Positions 8,854 to 17,174 of a stretch of DNA of 41,164 nt are shown here, piece after piece; the stretch's first letter is position 1, and each line of letters opens with the position of its first letter. Source of the stretch: Lachnospiraceae bacterium (GTDB lineage: Bacteria; Bacillota_A; Clostridia; Lachnospirales; Lachnospiraceae); the NCBI GenBank assembly GCA_024684065.1, contig JAIKXO010000328.1, positions 1-41,164 on the forward strand, written 5' to 3'. The notes beneath the pieces were generated by a model, which was not told where the DNA came from, made no database searches, and saw only the letters and a list, made by a program, of their open reading frames with translations. The position numbers and the translations under genes were made by a program.

Positions 8854-9561
8854 ATGATTTATTTTGATCATTTGCCTTTAGACAAAGAGATACTTGATGC
8901 ATTAAGAGAACTCACGATAGACTATGTTTTTCAGCCGATTTTCAGGCCGGACGGGAAAACGGTTTACGCATGGGAAGCTCTTATGCGTCCTGCGGGAATG
9001 ACGATCACGGAGCTGATCGAAGAGTATACAAAAAAAGATAAGCTTCACGTTCTTGAGGTTGCCACTTTTTTCGGTGCAATGCAGGCATATTTCCTGAGAG
9101 GTTATTCGGAGAGGGTGTCGATCAATTCATTCCCTTCCGATTGCATGAGAAGTGAGGAGGCAGACGTGTTCCTTGAGTACTTCGGCGAAGAGATACGGGG
9201 AAGAATGATAATAGAAAACCTTGAATACCCTTATTTTTCAATGGAGCGCTGGATCGAAAAGGACAGGTCGGTGAGATTCATGGATAATCTGCTGGCCGTG
9301 GATGATTTCGGGAGCGGCATTAACGATATGGAAAGAGTGGATATCATGAAGCCGCACATAGTAAAGATTGACCGTGAGCTTATCTCAGATATAGACCATA
9401 TCCCGGAAAAGCAGGAAAATGTAAAGTCTCTTGTCGGGAATTTTCATTCAAAAAACATACTGGTAGTTGCAGAGGGTATAGAACGTAAGGAAGAATTTGA
9501 TTTTCTGAAGGCACTGGGCGTGGATCTGTTTCAGGGCTTTTATCTGGCCCGCCCGGAATGA
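8854..9561 (+). CDS. Stand-alone EAL-domain protein (cyclic-di-GMP phosphodiesterase)
   Basis: 235 residues made almost entirely of an EAL domain with no membrane span. Conserved elements are FQPIF, the signature WEALMRP (Glu41-Ala-Leu), the Asn of SINSFPSD, the Glu of IENLEYP, the metal-binding pair in VDDFGSG, the lysine in HIVKIDREL, EGIE and the closing FQGFYLARP. All residues normally needed for metal-dependent hydrolysis of cyclic di-GMP to pGpG appear present. It is divergent from the GGDEF-TIR operon, so opposing enzymes of cyclic-di-GMP turnover share one intergenic region. The only purine-rich site (CGGAGA) is about 14 bases before ATG, further than usual, and no better start is visible. 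Confidence 0.92.
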   Translation: MIYFDHLPLDKEILDALRELTIDYVFQPIFRPDGKTVYAWEALMRPAGMTITELIEEYTKKDKLHVLEVATFFGAMQAYFLRGYSERVSINSFPSDCMRSEEADVFLEYFGEEIRGRMIIENLEYPYFSMERWIEKDRSVRFMDNLLAVDDFGSGINDMERVDIMKPHIVKIDRELISDIDHIPEKQENVKSLVGNFHSKNILVVAEGIERKEEFDFLKALGVDLFQGFYLARPE

Positions 9562-9565
9562 GCGG

Positions 9566-9608
9566 AAATGATTTGGTCTGCGTTGCAGCGCAAATCGGTG
9601 CAGAGCGG
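9566..9608 (+). repeat. Partial modular palindromic element (variant first hairpin plus tail)
   Basis: It begins AAATGATTTGGTCTGCG, like the copy at 14451, pairs GATTTG with CAAATC, and ends GGTGCAGAGCGG, the usual tail of the family. The central hairpins are missing. It lies 5 bases after the EAL stop codon. Confidence 0.65.
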
Positions 9609-9645
9609 AAAATCAGAAGGCGGCTGATAAAAGGAAGGGGTCAGC

Positions 9646-10125
9646 ATGGGTTATGACGGAAAGACCGGTACAGATCCTGAAGCAATCACGGAATGGAAGG
9701 ATCTGTTCACGCTTTATATAAATTGTTATGATGTCCACGAGGTGTGCTGTGAAGGGACAAAATACAGGCAGATTCTGTTCGACGGCAGGGCGGAAGGAGA
9801 GGCTTTTAACGGAAAGATACTTCCGGGAGGCGTTGATACGCAGATCGAGTATCCTGACGGATCGGGAAGCCTTTCCGCGCGGTACATGCTGGAGGGGACA
9901 GACGGAGAGGGCGCTTTGTGCCACATGTATATAGATAACAGCGCTGCCCTTGGAGAGGAGACGACACATCCGAAGATCCTCTCCGACAGTCGGTTCCTCA
10001 GAAGGCTTAAGGATGTGAAGCTTAAGGGACGGATGATAAATGATGACGATGGCTTAAGGATCATCATTAAGGCGGAAGCGGACAGGAGCATCGCCTGCCG
10101 GGGTAAAGAAGGAGGGATCCTGTGA
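9646..10125 (+). CDS. DUF3237-like beta-barrel protein
   Basis: 159 residues without signal peptide or membrane span. It resembles the DUF3237 family: a strand-rich small barrel with the motif NGKILPGGVDTQ (the family GxIxPGGxD pattern), followed by LSARYMLEGTDG. The family has no firm biochemical role. The site AAGGAAGGGG before ATG 9646 supports the start. It overlaps the following Dabb gene by GTGA, so the two are co-translated. Small single-domain barrels of both kinds often accompany enzymes of aromatic or polyketide-like metabolism, but none is seen here. Confidence 0.75.
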   Translation: MGYDGKTGTDPEAITEWKDLFTLYINCYDVHEVCCEGTKYRQILFDGRAEGEAFNGKILPGGVDTQIEYPDGSGSLSARYMLEGTDGEGALCHMYIDNSAALGEETTHPKILSDSRFLRRLKDVKLKGRMINDDDGLRIIIKAEADRSIACRGKEGGIL

Positions 10126-10403
10126 AGCATTATATAATTGCCAGATTTAATGATAACATTGAGTGGAAAAAACTTGTGCCGGAGATCTCTGAGCACTTTG
10201 AAGGCGCAAAGAAGATAGAGGGCGTTTCCGATGTAAAGATATTTACATCATGCTCGGACAGGGCAAACAGATATCATATTATGATCGAAATCGAGATGAC
10301 GCCGGAGGGGCTTCAAAACTTTGACAGCTCATATGTACATAATGAATGGAAATCACGTTACGGGGATATGCTTGAGAAAAAGGCCATTTTTGACTGCGAA
10401 TAA
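10122..10403 (+). CDS. Dabb-family (stress-responsive alpha/beta barrel) protein
   Basis: 93 residues starting at GTG 10122, preceded by GAAGGAGGG, overlapping the stop codon of the DUF3237-like gene. The pattern matches small Dabb proteins of Firmicutes: HYIIARF at the N-terminus, IEGVSDVKIF in the middle, SDRANRYHIMIEIEM, SSYVHNEW and the ending KKAIFDCE. These ferredoxin-like folds dimerise into barrels. Their cellular task in this group is not established. Confidence 0.8.
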   Translation: MKHYIIARFNDNIEWKKLVPEISEHFEGAKKIEGVSDVKIFTSCSDRANRYHIMIEIEMTPEGLQNFDSSYVHNEWKSRYGDMLEKKAIFDCE

Positions 10404-10491
10404 TGAAAGACGGCGGAGCGGGTTTTTGCGGAAGGCGCTTAAAAGAGGTAAAGCTGGTCCTGCGGTGAGAAATCCGTAAGGTAAAACGATA

Positions 10492-11286
10492 ATGACCGAA
10501 TATAAGGTAAACATAAACGGAATAGAAGTAAATGCCCGGTTTGACGAAGATAATATCAGAGAGATATTTCTTCCGCTTTTGAGAAAACTGACGGATCTTC
10601 AGGCGAAAAAGGGTAAAAGGCTCCTTGTATTTCTTGCCGCCCCTCCGGGAGCAGGCAAGAGCACGCTCGCAAGCTTTCTTGAGATGCTTGCCTCGGAGAA
10701 TGAAGATATTGCCGGTGTGCAGGCTATAGGAATGGATGGCTTTCACAGGAGGCAGGAATACCTTCTTTCTCATTCGATCGTCAGAGAGGGGAAGGAAATA
10801 CCGATGATCGATGTAAAAGGAGCTCCCGAAACATTTGATCTTGAAAAGCTTGAGAATGCGATCATGAGAGTTTCATCCGGCGAGGTATGCGGATGGCCGG
10901 TATATGACCGGCTGCTTCACAACCCTTTGGAGGATGCCGTAACCGTAAATGAAAAGATAGTTATCCTGGAGGGAAACTATCTGCTGCTTAACATTGACGG
11001 GTGGGAGAGGCTTTCATCGTATGCGGACTATTCCATAATGATAAGGGCAGAAGAATATCAGCTGAGGGAAAGACTGGTTTCAAGGCGCATAGCAAGCGGA
11101 CATGATAAGGAGAGTTCTGAAAAATTCGTGGATTTCAGCGATATGTATAATGCCGGGTTATGTCTTGGGCATGCCGGAAGTCCGGACCTTCTGCTAAGGC
11201 TCAATAATGACGGAAGCTATATTGCTGCTTATGAAGAAGCAGTACAGACTGACGCCTGTCAGACAGGGCAATTGCACAGGCGTTAA
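10492..11286 (+). CDS. P-loop kinase of the uridine kinase/YggC-like group (nucleoside, sugar or pantothenate-like substrate)
   Basis: 264 residues. Walker A is APPGAGKST (residues 50-58). Further family signatures are GMDGFHRRQEYL (substrate pocket), KGAPETFDLEKL, WPVYDRLLHNP and the Walker B-like strand IVILEGNYLLL. A lid region with RLVSRRIASGHD follows. Proteins of this layout phosphorylate small hydroxylated substrates with ATP, such as nucleosides or fructose-like sugars; the substrate is not determinable here. The start at ATG 10492 has only a modest site (TAAGGT). It is followed after 40 bases by the patatin gene on the same strand. Confidence 0.82.
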   Translation: MTEYKVNINGIEVNARFDEDNIREIFLPLLRKLTDLQAKKGKRLLVFLAAPPGAGKSTLASFLEMLASENEDIAGVQAIGMDGFHRRQEYLLSHSIVREGKEIPMIDVKGAPETFDLEKLENAIMRVSSGEVCGWPVYDRLLHNPLEDAVTVNEKIVILEGNYLLLNIDGWERLSSYADYSIMIRAEEYQLRERLVSRRIASGHDKESSEKFVDFSDMYNAGLCLGHAGSPDLLLRLNNDGSYIAAYEEAVQTDACQTGQLHRR

Positions 11287-11326
11287 AAACACATTACACA
11301 CATAAACGGATGGTCAAAAATTCCTT

Positions 11327-12244
11327 ATGAAGACAGATAAAGTATATAGCGGAGCGTATCTCCTGCCCCGGGGAAATGCTGAGAAGAAGCTGACGGATGG
11401 ATGCCTGGTGCTTGAGGGGGGAGCTTTTCGGGGCGTATATACCAATGGCGTGATCGACAGGCTCTTACTCGCCGGGATAAAGCTGAGGACAGTGGTCGGT
11501 GTTTCCGCAGGTGCCCTGAACGGAATGTGCTATGCGGCCGGAAGTATAGGCGTGGCATGCCGGATGAACCTTATCCATCGGCATGACGGGAGGTATGTGG
11601 GGATCCGCCCTTTATTATCAGACCATGGTATCATGGGGTACGATTATCTGTTTAACGATCTTCGAAAGATCCTTGGCTTTAATTTTGAGGAATTCAACAA
11701 CCCGGAGCATCAGCTTTATGCGGCTGTTACAAACTGTATCACCGGAGAGATGGAATATTATGAAAAAAGCAGCGGGATGATCCTTGACGCGATCCGGGCT
11801 TCCGCGAGTATGCCGTTTGTTTCCAGGATGGTCATGGTGGACGGAAAGCCGTGTCTTGACGGGGGCTGTTCCCATAAGATCCCTCTTGATTTTGCGCTGA
11901 ACAGGGGCTATGAGAAGATCGTGGTCGTTTGTACAAGGCCTGACGGTCACCGGAGAAAGGAGAAGGGATCTCACGATCCCGCACGGATCATATACGGAAG
12001 ATATCCAAAGCTTGTTGAGTCAATGAGGGCTTCCGCCCGGGATTACAACGAAACGAGAGAGAAGATCGAAGAAATGGGGGCAAAGGGGCGTATCGTTGTC
12101 ATATCACCCTCAAAAGAGCTTAATGTAAGACGTCTGGAGACGGATATGGAAAAGCTTGGGCAGCTGTACCATCTGGGATTTAACGATACACAGAACAGGC
12201 TTGATGAACTGAAACAGTATTTAGGGAGCCCTGACATCATTTAA
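11327..12244 (+). CDS. Patatin-like phospholipase (RssA/YjjU type)
   Basis: 305 residues. The oxyanion loop is LEGGAFRGVYTNGV (29-42), the nucleophile motif is GVSAG with Ser60, and the catalytic aspartate is Asp178 in CLDGGCSHKIPL, giving the Ser-Asp dyad of patatins. A C-terminal region of about 100 residues resembles the DUF6363-like tail of bacterial YjjU-type proteins. It has no signal peptide, so it probably hydrolyses acyl esters of lipids at the inner membrane face. The ribosome site before ATG 11327 is poor. Confidence 0.88.
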   Translation: MKTDKVYSGAYLLPRGNAEKKLTDGCLVLEGGAFRGVYTNGVIDRLLLAGIKLRTVVGVSAGALNGMCYAAGSIGVACRMNLIHRHDGRYVGIRPLLSDHGIMGYDYLFNDLRKILGFNFEEFNNPEHQLYAAVTNCITGEMEYYEKSSGMILDAIRASASMPFVSRMVMVDGKPCLDGGCSHKIPLDFALNRGYEKIVVVCTRPDGHRRKEKGSHDPARIIYGRYPKLVESMRASARDYNETREKIEEMGAKGRIVVISPSKELNVRRLETDMEKLGQLYHLGFNDTQNRLDELKQYLGSPDII

Positions 12245-12297
12245 TCAGTGCTTTCTCAGGTATGGCGCAGTGAACATATGGATATGAACTCTGTGAA

Positions 12298-12325
12298 TTG
12301 ATTTTTTCATGAAATCTGATAAAAT
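12298..12325 (+). promoter_or_regulatory. Sigma-A-type promoter upstream of the membrane EAL gene
   Basis: TTGATT (12298-12303), a 16-bp spacer, then TAAAAT (12320-12325). It is followed at once by a perfect hairpin (12332-12363), so the transcript would start with a structured leader. Confidence 0.5.
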
Positions 12326-12331
12326 TATATT

Positions 12332-12462
12332 CATTAACGAAATGGCTTGCCGTTTCGTTAATGAGTATGCACTTCATTGATTTGCAAAGCAGATCGTGTA
12401 TTCAGACACGATCCCCGGTTCACGCTGATCCGGTTCGACATTTGCTCTTCAAATGCCGGATA
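12332..12462 (+). repeat. Structured leader: 11-bp hairpin plus remnants of the modular element
   Basis: CATTAACGAAA (12332-12342) pairs with TTTCGTTAATG (12353-12363) around a 10-base loop. Then come a D-like remnant (GATTTGCAAAGCAGATC, 12379-12395), a CGTGT/ACACG hairpin (12395-12410) and a B-like hairpin with CGACATTTG and CAAATGCCG (to about 12460). The longest reading frame of the next gene starts inside this last hairpin. Confidence 0.6.
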
Positions 12463-12518
12463 AGTTCGATCGTCAGATCGGATCATTACCTATATTTTCC
12501 CTGGGAATACGTTTATTT

Positions 12519-14456
12519 ATGGGATCGATATTATACTTTGATTACTGTGCTCTGCCGATATATCTCATTATCATATACACGATCTTTGTAAGAAAAACCA
12601 CAAAGGGGGTAAGCAACGTTCTCTTTATTTTTCTTACTGCGTTTCTTACCTTCACCACGGTCTGTGACATTCTTGCGGAGAGCTATGGAGGATTGCTTCC
12701 GATGACGGAACGGGAGCGTATCTTCTTCAGTATCAGCCAGTTCTGCTATCTGCTTTTCAGAAATCTGAGCGGGATCATCTATGTCCTCTTCCTGATCACA
12801 TATACCAGGACACAGTACCGTTTCAGGGACAGAAGAAACCTGATAATATTCTTTTTTCCGATGGCTGTTATGGCCGTCACCCTTTTAACAAACCCGATAC
12901 ATCACAAGGTCTATAGCGTAAGCACCGAAACGGGATACAGCAGAGAGCCGCTTATCGCGGTCCTTTACATAGTCGCTCTTTTCTATGCTGTTTTCGGAAC
13001 GGGCTATCTTATATTCTGCAGGCGGTTTATGGAAATAAAAAAACTGACTGCTCTTATCTCCATGTATATCCTTACGTTTATTGCCGTATTCTGGCAGTTT
13101 CTGCATCCGGGCTATCTGGTGGAGATGTATTCCTCGGCTATAGCGTGCCTCATGATCACGCTTCTGGTACTGCGGCCCGAGGAGATAACCGATTCAAACG
13201 TGGGACTGCCGGGCTGGAAGGCGTACAGGGCGGAGCTCCATAAGATAGTGACGGTAAGGAATCCCGTCCATATCATAGTCGTGAGATATCTTAACGCGGG
13301 GAAAATAAGGACCTACCTTGGTGAGGAGCAGTATCAGGGCTATGTCAGAAAAATAGCTGAAGGGCTTATACAGTTTTTTCATACCTATGACCGCTTCTTT
13401 GAGCTTTATTATGAAGGCCCCGGCACGCTTTACTGTGTCTTTGCGGGTGAGGAGTATGATATTTTTCCCGATCTTGACCGTGTCAACAGGCTGGTGAGAG
13501 AACATACCAGGGAATATGAAAATTACGGAGTCAGGATGGATCCCAGGGTCTGCTCGATCTCCTATCCCGGAGATCTTGACAACGAAGCCGATATAATACG
13601 GCTGGGACATGAATTTTACGGACTCATTCCATTGGAACAGACCTTTGTAAGGGCTTCGGAGCTGGTGGGCACGAGGCGGTATGAGATAGGCGCAAGGATG
13701 GACTCGATCCTTAACAGGGCGATCACGGAGAGGGGCTTTGAAATGTATTACCAGCCCATCTATTCGGTCAGGGATGAAAGCTTTACGTCTGCGGAGGCGC
13801 TTATCAGGCTCAAGGATGATACCTATGGAGCGATATCGCCGGGGCTCTTTATTCCGGCCGCGGAAAGCATGGGGCTTATCCTTCCTATCGGTGATTTTGT
13901 GCTTGATACGGTATTCCGGTTCATATCCCATAACGATATAAAGAGCCTTGGGCTTGAATATATAGATATCAATCTGTCCGTAGCCCAGTGCCTCCAGCAA
14001 AATCTTCCCGCAAAGATAAGAAAGCTTCAGGAGGAGTACAGAATAGATCCTTCACAGGTTAATTTTGAGATAACCGAGACTAGCTATGACGATATCGGGA
14101 ACCTGGCGGAACGAAATATACAGGAGCTTGTTGAGATGGGCTACAGTTTTTCGCTTGATGATTACGGAACGGGTTATTCCAATATAAGAAGGGTTTCAAG
14201 GCTCCCCCTTAAGATCATAAAGATCGATAAGAGCCTTGTTGATGATATGGGGACGGAATACGGAGGGCGGATAATCAGGAACGCCATAAGGATGATGAAG
14301 GATGTTGACAAAATGCTGGTGGCTGAAGGAGTGGAGACTGCGGAAGATTTCTACAGGCTTTCCGAGCTTGATTGTGATTATATACAGGGTTATTATTTTT
14401 CGAAACCGCTTTCGGAAGAGCAGTTTCTGGAGTTTTGCAGGGGGCAGAGGAAATGA
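12519..14456 (+). CDS. Membrane protein with degenerate GGDEF-like region and active-looking EAL domain
   Basis: 645 residues from ATG 12519; an in-frame ATG at 12453 would add 22 residues but lies within a repeat hairpin and has no ribosome site. About seven membrane spans fill the first 220 residues. A central domain of about 180 residues sits where a GGDEF domain would be but lacks the GGDEF motif, so it is not expected to make cyclic di-GMP. The EAL domain begins near residue 405 (MYYQPIYSV) and has SAEALIRL with Glu426, the INLS asparagine, the glutamate in FEITETSYDD, LDDYGTGYSNI, IKIDKSLV, AEGVET and IQGYYFSKPL. A phosphodiesterase activity for cyclic di-GMP is therefore likely. The stop codon coincides with the first bases of the next palindromic element. 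Confidence 0.9.
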   Translation: MGSILYFDYCALPIYLIIIYTIFVRKTTKGVSNVLFIFLTAFLTFTTVCDILAESYGGLLPMTERERIFFSISQFCYLLFRNLSGIIYVLFLITYTRTQYRFRDRRNLIIFFFPMAVMAVTLLTNPIHHKVYSVSTETGYSREPLIAVLYIVALFYAVFGTGYLIFCRRFMEIKKLTALISMYILTFIAVFWQFLHPGYLVEMYSSAIACLMITLLVLRPEEITDSNVGLPGWKAYRAELHKIVTVRNPVHIIVVRYLNAGKIRTYLGEEQYQGYVRKIAEGLIQFFHTYDRFFELYYEGPGTLYCVFAGEEYDIFPDLDRVNRLVREHTREYENYGVRMDPRVCSISYPGDLDNEADIIRLGHEFYGLIPLEQTFVRASELVGTRRYEIGARMDSILNRAITERGFEMYYQPIYSVRDESFTSAEALIRLKDDTYGAISPGLFIPAAESMGLILPIGDFVLDTVFRFISHNDIKSLGLEYIDINLSVAQCLQQNLPAKIRKLQEEYRIDPSQVNFEITETSYDDIGNLAERNIQELVEMGYSFSLDDYGTGYSNIRRVSRLPLKIIKIDKSLVDDMGTEYGGRIIRNAIRMMKDVDKMLVAEGVETAEDFYRLSELDCDYIQGYYFSKPLSEEQFLEFCRGQRK

Positions 14457-14536
14457 TTTGGTCTTCGTTGCAGCCCAAATCGGCACGAACTGAAGTTCGT
14501 GCCAAAGCACGCGATTTACTTCGTAAATCGGTGCAG
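14451..14536 (+). repeat. Modular palindromic element (variant A, C and D hairpins)
   Basis: It starts AAATGATTTGGTCTTCG, whose TGA is the stop codon of the EAL gene. It continues with hairpin C (GGCACGAAC-tga-AGTTCGTGCC region, 14482-14502) and hairpin D (GCGATTTACTTCGTAAATCG), and ends GGTGCAG. The following GAGAGGAGGG is the ribosome site of the next gene, so the element forms the 5' leader of that gene. Confidence 0.85.
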
Positions 14537-14554
14537 AGAGGAGGGATTGATATT

Positions 14555-16051
14555 ATGAAGAATTTAAGAAGTGCAGCCGGTTTTATTATCTTATCCGTAT
14601 TGACGTGCATTCTTGCGGTCGGATTTACTTTCCGGGCTGATGCTTACGAGGGGAAGAAGAATACGAATGAACAGTTCCATATCGTGTATGATCATCCGGA
14701 AGCCTCAGAATTTCTGAACAGGTGGAGGTCAGCCTTTGCCGAGAGGGATGCTGAGAAGCTTGAGGAAATGATCTCAGAGAAAGCTTCCGTATCGATCAGA
14801 AGCGATGATTTTGGATGGAATTCCCAGGCGGGAGTTTTCGGATGGTCATCGCCCTGGCCGAAGGACAGCAGGATCCTTGAATTCGGAGACGGAAAAGCGA
14901 CCATACTGTATTATGCGTTTATATCGGATCCGCATGTTTCGGTATGGAGAGAAGAAATCGAATATAATATAGAGTTTACAGAGATGGATGAGGTGCTTTT
15001 CTCCGTTGAGAAGGAAGAGCTGGAGATGTTTGAGGAAATATCTGATCTTGATTCATTCCTCAGGGCTTATCCCGATGGCAGGATCAGGAATACCGGGATC
15101 GATTATTATGGCAACGGGGATCTGCTCATGGCTTTATCCGATGCCGCGTATGCACATGCAGGTGATAAGACCGATGATTTCCCCTACTATAAATCGCTTT
15201 ATTCTCCCGACAGTGCCGCGGTCTCTCTGTTGAATCTGTCAACCGATCCCAAGCTGGTAGCCGTAAGCAGCGAGGTCGATAAGAAAACGCAGGAGACTTA
15301 TGTAAAGATCAGATTCGTAAAGGAAAAGAACGAGATTACCGTTAAGATGAAGCAGGCATACGGAGAACAGGGGATATGGCTTCCGCAGGATGTGAAAGGC
15401 GAAGATAAGAAGGATCCCGCGGACGGAGTTTCGGATGAGGATGCGTATGCAGAGGTGTTAAAGAATTATCAGGAAGCGGATCAGAAAAAATGGAGCATCA
15501 TGGAGTGTCTTCAGAAAGGGATCAGCCCCCTGGTCACGCAGGCAGGGGCGGAGAGCCTTAAGTACTCATGTATGGATTTAAATGACGACGGCCTTAATGA
15601 ATTACTGATCTTTGATAACGGGAAGAACGCAACTGATCCGTACTATATGTATGCACTTTATACAAGGGAGGGAACAAGGATCATTCCGGTTGCCGTCTGT
15701 GCACATTTTAGCTTTGATGCCGGAATACATCTGCTGGATCATGGCCTGATAAACAATCACAGCTATGGGACGGGATATTATCAGGATGCATATAGTTATC
15801 TTGATGGGTACAATGATCATATCCTTTCGCCGGTCATGATCATTACAATGGATTGTTCGGATTATTCAAAGGTAGAGGATCCTGACGAGTGCTGGTACCT
15901 GAGCACCGGGAGGGAAACGGTTTTCTGCGGCCCGATATGGGATGATATGAAGGAAGAGTTTACGCATATAAAGAAGGAGGACGCGGACAGGATAGCAGAG
16001 ACTTTTCGGTTTAAGGGTGAGTCGGATAAGAAGGATATTGTTTCAAAATAG
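14555..16051 (+). CDS. Secreted or membrane-anchored protein of unknown function
   Basis: 498 residues from ATG 14555, which has GAGGAGGG about 10 bases upstream. A longer frame from 14435 runs backwards through the palindromic element and is rejected. The first 31 residues form a signal peptide with a likely cut after RADA. The N-terminal part (about 45-130) has a helix-strand layout like NTF2-type folds (SEFLNRWRSAFAERDAEKLEEMI), but this is only a resemblance. The C-terminal part has YSCMDLNDDGLNELLIF around residue 340, a calcium-loop-like DxNxDGxxE motif found in many exported Firmicute proteins. I do not recognise a named family. It may be co-transcribed with the two small cysteine-rich genes, 14 bases downstream. 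Confidence 0.8.
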   Translation: MKNLRSAAGFIILSVLTCILAVGFTFRADAYEGKKNTNEQFHIVYDHPEASEFLNRWRSAFAERDAEKLEEMISEKASVSIRSDDFGWNSQAGVFGWSSPWPKDSRILEFGDGKATILYYAFISDPHVSVWREEIEYNIEFTEMDEVLFSVEKEELEMFEEISDLDSFLRAYPDGRIRNTGIDYYGNGDLLMALSDAAYAHAGDKTDDFPYYKSLYSPDSAAVSLLNLSTDPKLVAVSSEVDKKTQETYVKIRFVKEKNEITVKMKQAYGEQGIWLPQDVKGEDKKDPADGVSDEDAYAEVLKNYQEADQKKWSIMECLQKGISPLVTQAGAESLKYSCMDLNDDGLNELLIFDNGKNATDPYYMYALYTREGTRIIPVAVCAHFSFDAGIHLLDHGLINNHSYGTGYYQDAYSYLDGYNDHILSPVMIITMDCSDYSKVEDPDECWYLSTGRETVFCGPIWDDMKEEFTHIKKEDADRIAETFRFKGESDKKDIVSK

Positions 16052-16065
16052 GAGGAGTTAGCAAT

Positions 16066-16329
16066 TTGGCGGGAATAACCGGCATTAACGGAGGATATCA
16101 GGCGCTTATGAGATCAATACTTATTAAAGATACAACAAAAGAAGAACGTGAGAAGATCATTCGCGATTCCATGGACTGCGGAGGGGGATGCGAGAACTGT
16201 TCATCGTGCTGGCTCGGCGGAGGTTCCCCCTGGGACATTTATCAGGATTATATCGACGGGAAACGGGAGATCAGGGAGATCAATGCCGCATACATGGAAG
16301 AATACCGTCAGGGCAGAAATATACTTTGA
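16066..16329 (+). CDS. Small cysteine-rich protein (CxxxCxxCxxC), copy 1
   Basis: 87 residues starting at TTG 16066, chosen because GGAGGAG ends 10 bases upstream. The core is CGGGCENCSSC, four cysteines spaced CxxxCxxCxxC, followed by WDIYQDYIDGKREI. Cysteine spacing of this kind usually binds zinc or an iron-sulfur cluster. The next gene encodes a clear relative with the same cysteine spacing and the same DYI-GKR tail, so the two arose by tandem duplication. No named family is recognised. It lies 14 bases after the secreted protein gene. Confidence 0.7.
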   Translation: MAGITGINGGYQALMRSILIKDTTKEEREKIIRDSMDCGGGCENCSSCWLGGGSPWDIYQDYIDGKREIREINAAYMEEYRQGRNIL

Positions 16330-16340
16330 GAGGTGTCAGT

Positions 16341-16541
16341 ATGCATGATGCACCGCAAATAACCAACTCAACAGCAGAAGAGAGAAGAGCCTATGTTAAG
16401 GAGAGATTCCCGTGTCTGGCTGATTGCGATATGTGCGGTCTGTGTATCGTCTTTCGCGGGAAAGATCCGGAACAGGCTTATGATGACTATATAAAGGGAA
16501 AGCGCCCGTTTATGGATGTTTCGGCGGATTACAGGCGATAG
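16341..16541 (+). CDS. Small cysteine-rich protein (CxxxCxxCxxC), copy 2
   Basis: 66 residues from ATG 16341, preceded by GAGAGG. A longer open frame from 16188 overlaps copy 1 and has no ribosome site. The core CLADCDMCGLC has the CxxxCxxCxxC spacing of copy 1, and AYDDYIKGKRPF parallels IYQDYIDGKREI. The gap to copy 1 is 11 bases, so both are on one transcript that ends at the strong terminator downstream. Function unknown; metal binding is inferred from the cysteines. Confidence 0.7.
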   Translation: MHDAPQITNSTAEERRAYVKERFPCLADCDMCGLCIVFRGKDPEQAYDDYIKGKRPFMDVSADYRR

Positions 16542-16583
16542 ACAGGGAGGATTTCGGGCTTTCTGTGTTGATATTTATAGGTA

Positions 16584-16617
16584 CGCGGCTTCAGACCGGT
16601 CTGAAGCCGCGCTTTTT
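16584..16617 (+). terminator. Strong intrinsic terminator
   Basis: A perfect 28-base palindrome (16584-16611, arms CGCGGCTTCAGACC and GGTCTGAAGCCGCG) is followed by CTTTTTAT. It ends the transcript of the cysteine-rich genes. On the other strand no T-run follows, so it acts in one direction. Confidence 0.85.
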
Positions 16618-16623
16618 ATCTGA

Positions 16624-17145
16624 TCAGAATTCCACGAACTTGTTTTCAGCTTTGCCGTTTATGACATAATAGGCTCTGCGCTCCTCTATGTTGAGGTAGG
16701 TCTTTATGCTCTTTAATCTGCCGGCATGATGCCCTTCAGCAAGCCAGGCTTCGCGGATCCTTTCATTGATGTCCTCCATGAGGATCTGTTCTCCCGCGAT
16801 CTCAAAATATGTTTCCTGGGAAGCTGAGATCTTTGCTACGGTCGCTTTTGCTTTTTCCTTGCCGGAAGAAACATTCTTTTTTACCGTTTCCTTAGCTTTG
16901 GATGCCTTTGTAGTAACTGTTTCTTTAGCTTTGGATGCTTTTGTGGTAACTGTTTCCTTTGCGGAGGAGGCTTTTTTCTTTACCTGAGCCTTTGCCTTGG
17001 CTCCTTTTTCCGAAACCTTATCGGCAGCTGCCTTCACTCCTGCTGAAGTCTTTGATACCGCTTCTTCTACAGCTGTTTCAATAGAGGCTATTGTTTTTTG
17101 GACTTCCGATGTTTCGTTGTTTTTGTCGTTTCTTTTTTCTTCCAT
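16624..17145 (-). CDS. DUF6465-like protein with histone-H1-like lysine/alanine-rich N-terminus
   Basis: 173 residues in two parts. Residues 15-105 are a low-complexity, strongly basic helix-former rich in Lys, Ala, Ser and Thr. Within it a 10-11-residue unit, KASKAKETVTT, is repeated almost exactly twice with further decayed copies. Residues 108-173 form a compact acidic domain (TYFEIAGEQILMEDI to YYVINGKAENKFVEF) that matches my recollection of DUF6465 from Lachnospiraceae. The basic tail suggests nucleic-acid or polyphosphate binding, as in H1-like bacterial proteins. This role is inferred. AAGGAAGG lies 9 bases before ATG. The leader carries a tandem duplication. Confidence 0.78.
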   Translation of the reverse strand: MEEKRNDKNNETSEVQKTIASIETAVEEAVSKTSAGVKAAADKVSEKGAKAKAQVKKKASSAKETVTTKASKAKETVTTKASKAKETVKKNVSSGKEKAKATVAKISASQETYFEIAGEQILMEDINERIREAWLAEGHHAGRLKSIKTYLNIEERRAYYVINGKAENKFVEF

Positions 17146-17174
17146 TTTATATATCCTTCCTTTGAAATGATCGG

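Noticed and set aside
13194..14000. 268-codon open frame antisense to the membrane EAL gene.
   Set aside because: It is a shadow of the EAL coding region, without ribosome site or recognisable domain.
14435..14554. Open extension of the secreted protein upstream to 14435.
   Set aside because: It translates the palindromic element and the end of the EAL gene, and destroys the signal peptide position; ATG 14555 has a strong ribosome site.
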